This document shows, one piece after another, positions 1 to 8,190 of a stretch of DNA of 64,000 nt; the first letter of the stretch is position 1, and each line of letters begins with the position of its first letter. Made by a program: the position numbers and the translations under genes. Below the pieces are notes generated by a model, which searched no databases, was not told the origin of the DNA, and worked only from the letters and a program-made list of their open reading frames with translations. This DNA is from Rhodopirellula halodulae (lineage in GTDB: Bacteria; Planctomycetota; Planctomycetia; Pirellulales; Pirellulaceae): positions 1 to 64,000 of the forward strand of contig NZ_JAJKFV010000007.1 of NCBI RefSeq assembly GCF_020966775.1, in the 5' to 3' direction.

Positions 1-96
1 TACGACATACTTCCTTGATGTACCTGGCATCTCTGATCCTCCTGTACGAGATGCCGAGAGCATACAAAAGCATGACAATTAGAGATAGAGCAACTA

Positions 97-126
97 GTAG
101 GTCAGGCCTCGCCTGACGTTGGTCGC
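97..126. repeat. 30-bp direct repeat, copy A
   Basis: This 30-base sequence is identical to the one at 324-353. It contains a small hairpin (GTCAGGC-CTC-GCCTGAC). Similarity continues at lower identity for about 45 bases on the right side of both copies (shared ACCAYCTCAAA and CGTCGA words), so the true unit is probably about 75 bp. Confidence 0.8.
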
Positions 127-173
127 ACGCTGGTGGATTGACCACCTCAAATCACATGCTCCGTCGATTGATA

Positions 174-280
174 CGTAGGCCGGATGAAGGAGGCTCTTCG
201 ACGCCCATCCGGCACGGTTTGCCTCGCTCGAGCCATCACGACTGCCGGAGCTGCGCCGAAGCGGCTTGTTCCGGCCTACG
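174..280. repeat. REP/BIME-like compound inverted repeat, copy 1
   Basis: Two hairpins are nested in a longer palindrome. The first arm pair is GCCGGATG/CATCCGGC and the second is GCCGGAGC/GTTCCGGC, while the outer ends (GTAGGCCGGA and TCCGGCCTAC) are also complementary. The same architecture occurs at 41198-41293. Such intergenic palindromes resemble REP/BIME elements; mobility is inferred only. Confidence 0.6.
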
Positions 281-323
281 GGTGGGGAGGGTGAAAGGGG
301 GAAGGAACACAGGGCATCAGATC

Positions 324-353
324 GTAGGTCAGGCCTCGCCTGACGTTGGTCGC
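324..353. repeat. 30-bp direct repeat, copy B
   Basis: Exact second copy of the 30-base sequence at 97-126, in the same orientation, followed by a diverged but recognisable extension. The two copies flank the compound inverted repeat at 174-280. Confidence 0.8.
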
Positions 354-575
354 TGGCCGTGGGGGGCACCATCTCAAACGATGTTCTTCGTCGAGATTCT
401 TTTCGGCCGACTTGGTTGGATTGGGCAATCGCGAAATGGCATTGCCGGATGTGGCCCGCGTTGACTTGTTCCGGCTTCCTTTCTTCCGCTGCGAGACATT
501 CGGAATTGGATGGTGGCAACGGGAATTGATTGCCGCCAAACTGCACGCGTTCCTTCCTACTGAACAAGGTGCTGC

Positions 576-3059
576 ATGCTCGCTCGACGAAGTCTTGTTT
601 TCATTGCCTGGTCCCTCTTCACCGCGTCCGCTGGGGTGTGGTTTGCGTTGGAAGCCAACCACAAAGCGACCGCCCAAGACGCAAGCCTCCAGGCCCCTCC
701 TTCACCGACGCAAACGGATCCGGCTGAGCTCACGCTAAAACGGCTTTTCAAAACATCCGATTTCGCGTCTCGACTGCGGACGTTGAAATGGGATGACCAA
801 AACGAATTCTTGTGGGAGCTGAAACGCGGCAAGGAGGGGCCCGCTTTGCAACGGTTCTCGATTCCGGCTTTGGGAGCGACGACGATTGTGCCGCGAGAAC
901 GTTTTTTGCTGCCCGCGACGGAATCGACCGATCCTGATACCGAGCAGCGCAGCGAGCCCCAGCCCATCGACATCGCCGAATGGACCTTTTCTGCCGATGA
1001 AAAGCGATTGCTCGTCTACAACAACACGCGTCGTGTATGGCGGCAGCACACGCGGGGCGATTACTGGCTGACGGATCTGACGAAGGAGGAGGTAGTTTGG
1101 CGTCAGGTCGGCGGCAAAGCGGAGGAGGCGAGCACGATGTTCGCGACGTTCGCACCGGACGGCCAATCCATCGCTTTCGTTCGAGACAACGATCTGTATC
1201 TGGAGGACTGCTCCACAGGTGACCTGCAGATGGTGGCGGGGTCCGACGATCCGCGGCTGATCCACGGGACGTTCGATTGGGTGTACGAAGAGGAGCTCGG
1301 ATTGAGGAACGGGTTTCGATTCAGTCCCAACAGTCAGAAGCTGGCGTTTTGGCAATTGGACAGCACCGGGGTGCCGGTCCAAACGATGATTGACAACACA
1401 TCCCAGCGGTACGCCCAGACCATCGAGTTTGCATATCCGAAAGTCGGGCAAACCAATTCGGCGGCGAAGGTTGGTGTCTGGGATCGAAACAGCAAGCACA
1501 CGGTTTGGCTCGATCTGCCGGGTGATCCACGAGAACACTATGTTGCCGCGGTTGATTGGTTGCCCAAAGAATTTGCAAACGCGAATGGTCGTTTGTTGGT
1601 GCAGCAACTGAACCGCAAGCAAAATCACAACCGAGTGTTCTTGTGCGATGTCGAAACCGGACACTGCGTCAACATCCACACGGAAGTCAACGATGCCTGG
1701 GTTCGGCACCAGCCAAAACTTCACTGGATCCCGGCTTCGGCGTTGGGGGAATCCACCAGCAATCCAGCACCACGGTTGCTCTGGTTGTCCGAGCGATCTG
1801 GTTGGCAGCACATTGAAGCGATTGAAATCCCGACGCCAGAATCGTTTGACGACGAGTCCAGTCTTCCGTCGCGAATCACGCCGCTGACGGGAGGTGATTG
1901 GGATGTCCTTTCGATCGAAGCCGTTGCCGACGACGGCCGACGAATCGACTTTGTCGCATCTCCCGAACATGCCGCTCAGCGAGCCTTGTACCGCGTGACG
2001 CTGGCGGACGGCGGAACGACCAAGATCCAGACAACTCCCCAGCGAGTTTCTCCTGATGATGGCGGGACATTCACTTATTCAATCAGCCGCAACGCAAGAC
2101 ATGCCCTGGAGACCTGGTCTGATTTCAATTCCGCGCCGGTCAAACGCTTGGTGCAGCTGGATCCGTACCAGCAATTGAAGATCGTCTCGGACAACGAAAC
2201 CCTTCAGCAATCGCTGGACGATTTGACGCCAGTCCACACTGAATTTTTGCGGCTACCGATCGGTGAGTTCACCGACGACACGGCCTCCGAGCAGATGGAG
2301 CTGGATGTGTGGATCATGATGCCCGTTGCGAACGCTTCCTCCGGAAACGACGCACCGCGAGAAAGCATTCCGTTGTTGGTGCATGTGTACGGTGAACCTG
2401 CTGGGCAGACGGTGCTTGATCGCTACGGCGGAACCAGTTACCTGTGGCACCGCATGTTGACTCAACATGGAATTGCCGTCGCCAGCGTTGACAATCGCGG
2501 AGCCAACTCGCCTCGCGGGAAGGCATTTCGACAATCAATCTACAAGCAAATTGGTCGCATCTCGATCTCGGATCAAGCTCACGCGACGCAGGCTCTGCTC
2601 AAGCGTTTTCCGGTGCTCGATCCAAATCGAGTTGGATTGTGGGGCTGGAGTGGCGGTGGATCATCGACATTGAACGGACTGTTCCAGTTCCCGGAGTTGT
2701 ATTCCATGGGCATCGCCATCGCGCCGGTTCCCGACCAACTGGACTACGACACGATCTACCAAGAACGTTACATGGGACTCGTGACCGAAAACCGCGAAGC
2801 ATTCGTTGCCGGCTCACCGATCACGCATGCTGGTGGCCTTTCGGATCCGTTGCTTCTGGTTCATGGGACGGCTGACGATAACGTGCACTACGCGTCGTCC
2901 GAGCGTTTGATCAATCGTCTGATCGCCGAAAACAAGCAGTTCCGATTGATGGCTTACCCCGGTCGCACGCACTCCATCAAAGAAGGAGAAGGCACTCGCT
3001 ATCACCTGCGAACGATGATGACTGAGTTTGTTTTGGAGAAGCTGAAAGGGGAAAGGTAG
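576..3059 (+). CDS. Dipeptidyl-peptidase IV-like serine peptidase (family S9)
   Basis: This 827-residue protein should cleave N-terminal dipeptides, typically after proline or alanine. The N-terminus has a hydrophobic segment at about residues 5-24, so it is probably exported or membrane anchored. The beta-propeller domain carries DWVYEEE near residues 234-240, the double-glutamate motif that in DPP IV binds the substrate amino terminus. The C-terminal alpha/beta hydrolase domain has the nucleophile in GWSGGG (Ser692), the acid in HGTADDNVH (Asp767) and the base in GRTHS (His799). Length and domain order fit the family. The ATG is the first in frame upstream of the hydrophobic segment. It appears to be a single-gene unit converging on the aldose epimerase gene. 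Confidence 0.93.
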   Translation: MLARRSLVFIAWSLFTASAGVWFALEANHKATAQDASLQAPPSPTQTDPAELTLKRLFKTSDFASRLRTLKWDDQNEFLWELKRGKEGPALQRFSIPALGATTIVPRERFLLPATESTDPDTEQRSEPQPIDIAEWTFSADEKRLLVYNNTRRVWRQHTRGDYWLTDLTKEEVVWRQVGGKAEEASTMFATFAPDGQSIAFVRDNDLYLEDCSTGDLQMVAGSDDPRLIHGTFDWVYEEELGLRNGFRFSPNSQKLAFWQLDSTGVPVQTMIDNTSQRYAQTIEFAYPKVGQTNSAAKVGVWDRNSKHTVWLDLPGDPREHYVAAVDWLPKEFANANGRLLVQQLNRKQNHNRVFLCDVETGHCVNIHTEVNDAWVRHQPKLHWIPASALGESTSNPAPRLLWLSERSGWQHIEAIEIPTPESFDDESSLPSRITPLTGGDWDVLSIEAVADDGRRIDFVASPEHAAQRALYRVTLADGGTTKIQTTPQRVSPDDGGTFTYSISRNARHALETWSDFNSAPVKRLVQLDPYQQLKIVSDNETLQQSLDDLTPVHTEFLRLPIGEFTDDTASEQMELDVWIMMPVANASSGNDAPRESIPLLVHVYGEPAGQTVLDRYGGTSYLWHRMLTQHGIAVASVDNRGANSPRGKAFRQSIYKQIGRISISDQAHATQALLKRFPVLDPNRVGLWGWSGGGSSTLNGLFQFPELYSMGIAIAPVPDQLDYDTIYQERYMGLVTENREAFVAGSPITHAGGLSDPLLLVHGTADDNVHYASSERLINRLIAENKQFRLMAYPGRTHSIKEGEGTRYHLRTMMTEFVLEKLKGER

Positions 3060-3226
3060 CAGGGCCAGAGTCGAACCGTTGTCTCCAACGGTTTCGGTGC
3101 CAGGACTGCGGTGTTGGCAAGCTCGAATGAAAGCGAAGCCAATGCGAACGCAGAGCGGTTTGAGGCCGCGTTGCTGCGTTCGTTCGGCCTGCGTTTGAAC
3201 TTGGGAACAGGCAACGATTGGAAAGG

Positions 3227-3327
3227 AACGTTTGGGACAAACGTTCTACTCGTCTTGCCAAAAAAACGTTTGAGACAAACGTCCTACACTTGTTGCCCAA
3301 GGGACATTTGGGGCAAATGTTCTACAC
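3227..3327. repeat. Three tandem imperfect palindromes between convergent genes
   Basis: Three related units occur at 3227-3249, 3265-3289 and 3304-3327. Each is a palindrome of the form ACRTTTGnGnCAAAYGT followed by a YTCTAC-like word. The first two share AACGTTTGnGACAAACGT. They lie between the stops of two convergent genes, so they may act as bidirectional terminators or be small repetitive elements. The stems are short and no long T tract follows. Confidence 0.6.
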
Positions 3328-3336
3328 TTCCGTGAC

Positions 3337-4410
3337 TCAGTCTTTGTCGACGCCGAAACGATGGATGGTGGTTTCTTTCAGCGTGTCGCCGGGACGAAGC
3401 AAGGTGCTCTTGAAATTGGGATGATTGCAGGCGTCTGGGGAGTGTTGCGTTTCCAAACAGAAAGCTTCGTGGCTTTTGTGGCCGGCGGAGGAATCGTTGC
3501 CGCCCAGGTGGTTGCCCGTGTAAAGCTGCATGCCTGGTTGCGTCGTTTCGATTTCCAAAGTGCGACCGCTGTTGGGTTCCAGCACGCTCGCCGCGGGACG
3601 AAGTTTGCCTGGCTCTCCGGCGACAACGTAGCAATGGTCGTAACCCTTCGTCGCGGGCAATTGATCGATGCGTTTGCCGATCATTTCCGGATGCAAGAAA
3701 TCAAAGGGCGTGCCCTCCACGCCGGACGTCGAGCCGGTTGGGATCAGGTCCTCGTCGACATCCAATGTCTCGTTGCAATGCAGCAGCAAGACATGGTCGT
3801 GAACCGAGCTGGCACCCCCGTCACCCGCCGCGATGCCAGCGAGATTCCAGTAGGCGTGATTGGTCAAGTTCACATGGGTCGGCTTCGTGGTGGTTGCTGA
3901 GTAGATGACGGTGAGTTCATTGTCGTCGTTCCACCGGTACTCTGCACCCGCGGTGACTTCGCCGGGAAAGCCTTCATCGCCGTCGGGGCTGAGCAAGCTG
4001 AAACGCACCCCAATTTCGTCGCGACCCTGGTCATCTTTTCCTGTGAACAGGTCCGCGTCCCACCATTTGTGCGAGAAGTTCTCTTTGCCACCGTGCAAGC
4101 AGTGTTTGCCATGATTCACGGTGACTTGATAGGTCTCGCCGTCAATGTCGAACTTCGCCAGTCCGATGCGATTGCAGAATCGACCGATGGAGCTACCAAA
4201 ACCCGGATGAGGTTCGAGGTAGCGGTCCAGCGAATCAAAGACCATGTTCACGTTTGCCAAGTTGCCTAGGCGGTCTGGGACCTCGACCTCCAAAAGCGAG
4301 GCTCCCCAGTTCATTACCGAAACGCGATGCCCGTGCGAATTGGTCATCGTGATCTTTTGAACCGCTTTTCCGTCTTTGGTTTGACCGAATGGAGTGGTGA
4401 CGAAACTCAT
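3337..4410 (-). CDS. galM: Aldose 1-epimerase (galactose mutarotase)
   Basis: The 357-residue product should interconvert the alpha and beta anomers of galactose or glucose in the cytoplasm; no signal peptide is seen. Family motifs are in order: HCLHGG (His106), NLTNHAYWNLAG (catalytic His185), EGTPFDF, TTQPGMQLYTGNHL and FCLETQHSPDA (catalytic Glu320), then the C-terminal LRPGDTL. The ATG at 4410 was chosen over an upstream in-frame start because the family fold begins directly after it and the extra 14 residues are not family-like. The gene converges on the peptidase gene and its upstream side faces the end of the ABC permease gene on the same strand. Confidence 0.92.
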   Translation of the reverse strand: MSFVTTPFGQTKDGKAVQKITMTNSHGHRVSVMNWGASLLEVEVPDRLGNLANVNMVFDSLDRYLEPHPGFGSSIGRFCNRIGLAKFDIDGETYQVTVNHGKHCLHGGKENFSHKWWDADLFTGKDDQGRDEIGVRFSLLSPDGDEGFPGEVTAGAEYRWNDDNELTVIYSATTTKPTHVNLTNHAYWNLAGIAAGDGGASSVHDHVLLLHCNETLDVDEDLIPTGSTSGVEGTPFDFLHPEMIGKRIDQLPATKGYDHCYVVAGEPGKLRPAASVLEPNSGRTLEIETTQPGMQLYTGNHLGGNDSSAGHKSHEAFCLETQHSPDACNHPNFKSTLLRPGDTLKETTIHRFGVDKD

Positions 4411-4517
4411 GGGGCAACTGCGTTGAGAGGACAGGGGAAAAGGACAATGCATCGCGAGCGACGCGGCGTCTGTAGACTGTCATTTTCAACGCAGCCACGC
4501 AAGGTGCGGGCGTATGG

Positions 4518-6254
4518 TCAATGTTGGGGCCGCAGTTTCCAGCGAATCATCATCGAGGCAATCACGATCAGAAGCAGGCTGCTCACGAAATAGCCAATCA
4601 CCAAAGTCGGCTCTCCCGGGTAGCTGTTGCCTCCTCGCATCAAGTTTTCATCCATCGGAAGTGCGAACAGAGCTGAGAAAGGACTCAAAACACCGGCCAC
4701 CTGGACTCCCGACTGGATGCTCGACGAAAGCCCCAATGTCGACGAAAGAATTTTGGCCCCGGGCGGCACGACATACAGGATCAACAACGCCAGGTAGGTC
4801 GTCATCAATGCCATTGATGTGCGTTGTTGGTAGAGCGAGGCGGTCATCGCGATCACCGCGTTGACGACGCTGACCACGACGGGGATCGAAAACATCCCGA
4901 CAATCAGCCGCCAATTGGAATAGAAGTCGGTGTTCAACCCGACGCCCAGCAACATCGGCCAAACCAGAAAACTGGTGAGCACGAACGCGACACGAAAACC
5001 GACAATGAACTTGCCCCAAAAAATTTTCCACGGCGACAACGTGGTGGTCATCAGCAGGTCCAGCGTTTGTCGCTCACGTTCGCTGGTCATCGTTCCCGCT
5101 AAAAACACAGGGCCGACCAACATGTTGAACACAATCACATAGACCGCGAACCAGGGTGCATTGGGTGTTTGCCAGAACAGCAACACGCCCATCAACGGGA
5201 TCGCCAACAGGATGCTGATTTGGATCACCAAACGCAGCATCAACGTTCCTTGGCTGAAAATCTCGCCGTGGATCTCCTTGTCGTAAACCGGATTGGCCCC
5301 GTCCTCCATCAACGTTTCTTTTCGCGGTGGCGCGAACAAGCGATCGGGGAACTGGTCGGGCTGAATCACCAACCCAACGGCCTCCGCGGCTTCCTGTTCC
5401 AAGTCGATGACCTCCTTGCCTTCGCTGCCGACATCGGGTGGATACAGCATGCGGGAGGCTGCTGCCGCGGACATCAGAATCACGGCGGCGACCGCGAAGG
5501 CCGGAACCACCAACACGATGACTTTCAAACGCAACAAGCCATCACCGGCCAATGATTGCCACAGCAAGACACCGCCGATCACGAGCGGCAAAATCAACAG
5601 GTAACTCACCACTAGCGAGTTGCTCGTGCGAGAGAAGTAGCTGCTGCAAAAGACACCGATCGCACCAAACAAAACGACCGAAACGAACAGTCCCAAGTAA
5701 GCCGCCGCGACCTCATAAACACTGACGCCACCCAGCGGCAGAAACAGCACGATGATGGGCAGCGAAGCGACAATCAGTAACGCCAAATGCGTGAGCGCGG
5801 CGATCAGCTTCCCCATCACGATGGAGCCCGGTTTGAGCGGACTGGCCAAAAGCATCTCGTAGGTTTGACGCTCTTTTTCACCCGAGATCGTTCCCGCCGC
5901 GAAACTGGGGGCCATCAAACTGGCGATGACATACTGTCCCAAGAAAAACAGGTCGACCAACCGGCGTGCCGAAGGCGGGTTCTTGGACAGGTCCAATCGG
6001 TCATCGTCGGGCCACGCGATCAACGTCACAGCGGCCAACACCAACTGGTAAACCAACAGCAACAGAAACGAACGATTGGTGCGCAGGTTCACCAACAGTT
6101 CTCGCTGCAGCACCGGATTGTTCCGTAGCCATGCCACCGGATTGATCTGAAACAATCCTCGGATTGAATTCGTGATCGACTGGGCGAGCGTGGCCCCCGC
6201 TGAGTTCGCATTGGCGTCGAGGTGACTCGTGGTGTCAGCGGATGATTGGCTCAA
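4518..6254 (-). CDS. ABC-2 type transporter permease, duplicated
   Basis: This 578-residue membrane protein consists of two homologous permease halves. Each has a conserved cytoplasmic stretch: GEKERQTYEMLLASPL in the first and SERERQTLDLLMTTTL in the second, each preceded by a Gly-Thr-[IM] segment and surrounded by about six hydrophobic helices. This is the pattern of NosY/ABC-2 permeases, which need a separate ATP-binding subunit. No such subunit is encoded next to it, so the partner must lie elsewhere or upstream. The substrate cannot be told from the sequence. Confidence 0.85.
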   Translation of the reverse strand: MSQSSADTTSHLDANANSAGATLAQSITNSIRGLFQINPVAWLRNNPVLQRELLVNLRTNRSFLLLLVYQLVLAAVTLIAWPDDDRLDLSKNPPSARRLVDLFFLGQYVIASLMAPSFAAGTISGEKERQTYEMLLASPLKPGSIVMGKLIAALTHLALLIVASLPIIVLFLPLGGVSVYEVAAAYLGLFVSVVLFGAIGVFCSSYFSRTSNSLVVSYLLILPLVIGGVLLWQSLAGDGLLRLKVIVLVVPAFAVAAVILMSAAAASRMLYPPDVGSEGKEVIDLEQEAAEAVGLVIQPDQFPDRLFAPPRKETLMEDGANPVYDKEIHGEIFSQGTLMLRLVIQISILLAIPLMGVLLFWQTPNAPWFAVYVIVFNMLVGPVFLAGTMTSERERQTLDLLMTTTLSPWKIFWGKFIVGFRVAFVLTSFLVWPMLLGVGLNTDFYSNWRLIVGMFSIPVVVSVVNAVIAMTASLYQQRTSMALMTTYLALLILYVVPPGAKILSSTLGLSSSIQSGVQVAGVLSPFSALFALPMDENLMRGGNSYPGEPTLVIGYFVSSLLLIVIASMMIRWKLRPQH

Positions 6255-6350
6255 CGCGTTGTCCTTGGGGAATGAGTCGTGGCAACCTGCAGATCGTCTG
6301 TGCCCCGGAGCGCTGTTAGCGTTCAGATCCGCGTTTTCGTGACCTCGGGC

Positions 6351-7514
6351 CTACAATCGAGTCTTCGACGCTTCACCGGCTTGCTCGCACACGAAACGTG
6401 GCACGGCAAATCCAGGCAACCGCGATTCTAGCTGACGGATCAACTCGCGACCACGATCGTCGTCGACCTCGAAGTGAGCCGCTCCGCGGACGCGATCCAA
6501 GCGATGCAAGTAATACGGCATGACTCGCAGGTCGATCAGACGCCGTGACAAAGCTTCCAGTGCATCGGCGTCATCGTTGATGTCTTTCAACAAGACGGCT
6601 TGGTTCAGCACCGGAATCCCGGCGTCGACCAAACTCATCAGCGCGTCGCCGGTCACCGCATCCAATTCATTGGCGTGATTGCAATGGACCACGACCCACG
6701 ACGTCAGTCGCGAACGTTTCATGCGATCGATCCAGTCCATCGTCACGCGAGACGGAATGACGATCGGCATGCGCGTGTGCCAACGCAAACGTTTGACGTG
6801 AGAGATCGCCTCCAGCCGCGTTAGCAATCGGTCCAAGACTTCATCGGTCAGCGTCAGTGGATCGCCGCCGCTGAGCAAGACTTCTTCGATCGAATCGTTT
6901 TGGCTCAGGTAGTCGATCGCCGCGTCCAGGTTGTTCCCGAGACTGGTGTTTTCACCATAAGGGAATTCGCGACGGAAACAGTAACGGCAATGGATGCCAC
7001 ACGCACCGGTCGTGATCGCGAGGGCTCGTCCGTGATATTTGTGGAGCAAGCCGGGTGCGACGGCGGCGTTCAGGTCTCCCACCGGATCGTCCGAAAACCC
7101 ATCGGCCGAAACGCCCTCCTGCGGCAGAGGCAAAACCTGTCGAAGAAGAGGATCAGTTGGGTCGCCCGGTTTCATCCGAGCGGCGAATTCTAGCGGGACA
7201 AAGACCGGAAATCCGTGATCGTCCGACTCGATCGAGTTTTCCGCGTCGTTGGGCGGCAGATTCAGCTGCCGGCGGAGCTCGGAGGACGATCGGATGGCAT
7301 GCTTCATCGAATGCCGCCAATGGGCCTCTTTTTCTGGCGTTTTGCCAGATTGCTTCGATGTGACGCCAGATTGAACCGGTGGCAACGGCGGGCATGGCGG
7401 CTGGTCGAGAACCTCGTCGATTCCGCCCCCCGAGGTGAGTTCCCCCACCGGGACAAACTCGGGCTCGATCGCTAAACTGCCCGCTCGAACGTTTCCTTCT
7501 GGGACTCGGTTCAC
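6351..7514 (-). CDS. epmB: EF-P beta-lysylation protein EpmB (radical SAM lysine 2,3-aminomutase family)
   Basis: EpmB converts (S)-alpha-lysine to (R)-beta-lysine for modification of elongation factor P. The radical-SAM cluster motif CGIHCRYCFRR is present, with GLLHKYHGRAL before it and SGGDPL, MPIVIPSR, NQAVLLKDIND and VMPYYLHRLD after it, all typical of EpmB. The C-terminus is about as short as in EpmB and lacks the long extension of catabolic aminomutases. The GTG at 7514 is preferred because GGAAG lies 8 bases upstream; the only in-frame ATG (7307) would remove conserved sequence. This leaves an N-terminal extension of about 65 residues relative to the E. coli protein. It is divergent from the EF-P gene, its substrate, with 46 bases between starts. 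EpmA is not in the window. Confidence 0.9.
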   Translation of the reverse strand: MNRVPEGNVRAGSLAIEPEFVPVGELTSGGGIDEVLDQPPCPPLPPVQSGVTSKQSGKTPEKEAHWRHSMKHAIRSSSELRRQLNLPPNDAENSIESDDHGFPVFVPLEFAARMKPGDPTDPLLRQVLPLPQEGVSADGFSDDPVGDLNAAVAPGLLHKYHGRALAITTGACGIHCRYCFRREFPYGENTSLGNNLDAAIDYLSQNDSIEEVLLSGGDPLTLTDEVLDRLLTRLEAISHVKRLRWHTRMPIVIPSRVTMDWIDRMKRSRLTSWVVVHCNHANELDAVTGDALMSLVDAGIPVLNQAVLLKDINDDADALEALSRRLIDLRVMPYYLHRLDRVRGAAHFEVDDDRGRELIRQLESRLPGFAVPRFVCEQAGEASKTRL

Positions 7515-7560
7515 TGAATCATCTTCCGTTTGGCTTATCTGATTGAGAGTGGAGCCCACC

Positions 7561-8130
7561 GTGGCAAGTTACAACACCAGCGATTTTCGCAAAGGACTGA
7601 AGGTTCAAATCGATGGCGAACCTTATTTGATAACTGAAATGAACTTCGTCAAACCCGGGAAGGGTAACGCGATGTACAAGTGCAAGATGAAAAACTTGAT
7701 TCGCGGCACGACCCTGGACCGGACCTACAAAGGCGGCGACTCGCTGGAAGCCGCGGACGTGGAAACGACCTCCGTGCAATTCTTGTATCGCCAAGGACAG
7801 GATTACGTGTTCATGGACGGCACCACGTTTGATCAGTACGAAGTTCCCGGTGATGTCGCAGGCGAAATCTGGAAGTACCTGAAAGATGGTACCGAGTGCA
7901 CGATGACGCTCTACAACGGCGCCGCGATCGTGGTCGAACCGCCGCAACACGTTTCACTGGAAGTCACCGAGTGTGGCCCCGGAACGAAAGGCGACACCGC
8001 CACCAACGTGACCAAGCCTGCAATGGTCGAAACCGGTGCGGAATTCAACGTCCCTGGTTTCATCAAAGAAGGCAACGTGATCAAGATCAACACCACCAAC
8101 GACGAATACGTCGAACGCGTCAGCAACTGA
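7561..8130 (+). CDS. efp: Translation elongation factor P
   Basis: EF-P binds ribosomes stalled on consecutive prolines and promotes peptide-bond formation. The 189-residue product has the three-domain length of the family. The N-terminus after the GTG start reads ASYNTSDFRKGLKVQIDG, the usual EF-P beginning. The modification loop VKPGKGNA places the target lysine at exactly residue 34, the position beta-lysylated in E. coli. An in-frame TTG 18 bases upstream is less likely because it adds non-family residues; a GAGTGGAG stretch just upstream of the GTG may act as the ribosome-binding site. The divergent epmB gene supports beta-lysylation of this protein. Confidence 0.95.
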   Translation: MASYNTSDFRKGLKVQIDGEPYLITEMNFVKPGKGNAMYKCKMKNLIRGTTLDRTYKGGDSLEAADVETTSVQFLYRQGQDYVFMDGTTFDQYEVPGDVAGEIWKYLKDGTECTMTLYNGAAIVVEPPQHVSLEVTECGPGTKGDTATNVTKPAMVETGAEFNVPGFIKEGNVIKINTTNDEYVERVSN

Positions 8131-8190
8131 TTCGGCCGTCCGGCACATCACCGCTCACGCTGCGTCATGAGTTAGCACCAGGAGGTCGTC

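Larger units (their letters stand above)
1..575. other. Intergenic region with repeats; possible 3' end of an upstream gene
   Basis: No convincing gene lies here. A short plus-strand reading frame open from the left edge ends at a TAG at 80-82 and another ends at a TGA at 114-116; either could be the tail of a gene that begins before the window, but both are too short to judge. The rest is filled with repeats: a 30-bp direct repeat in two copies and a compound inverted repeat of the GCCGGAT/TTCCGGC type, both listed separately. The stretch 354-575 shows no recognisable feature besides leading to the peptidase start. Confidence 0.5.

Noticed and set aside
735..1970. A 411-codon open frame on the minus strand inside the peptidase gene
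   Set aside because: It is the antisense shadow of a gene with complete S9 motifs; its translation is Arg/Gln-rich without any domain.
3227..3327. Possible CRISPR array
   Set aside because: Three short palindromic units with 13-16-base gaps, diverged copies and no cas genes nearby do not make a CRISPR.
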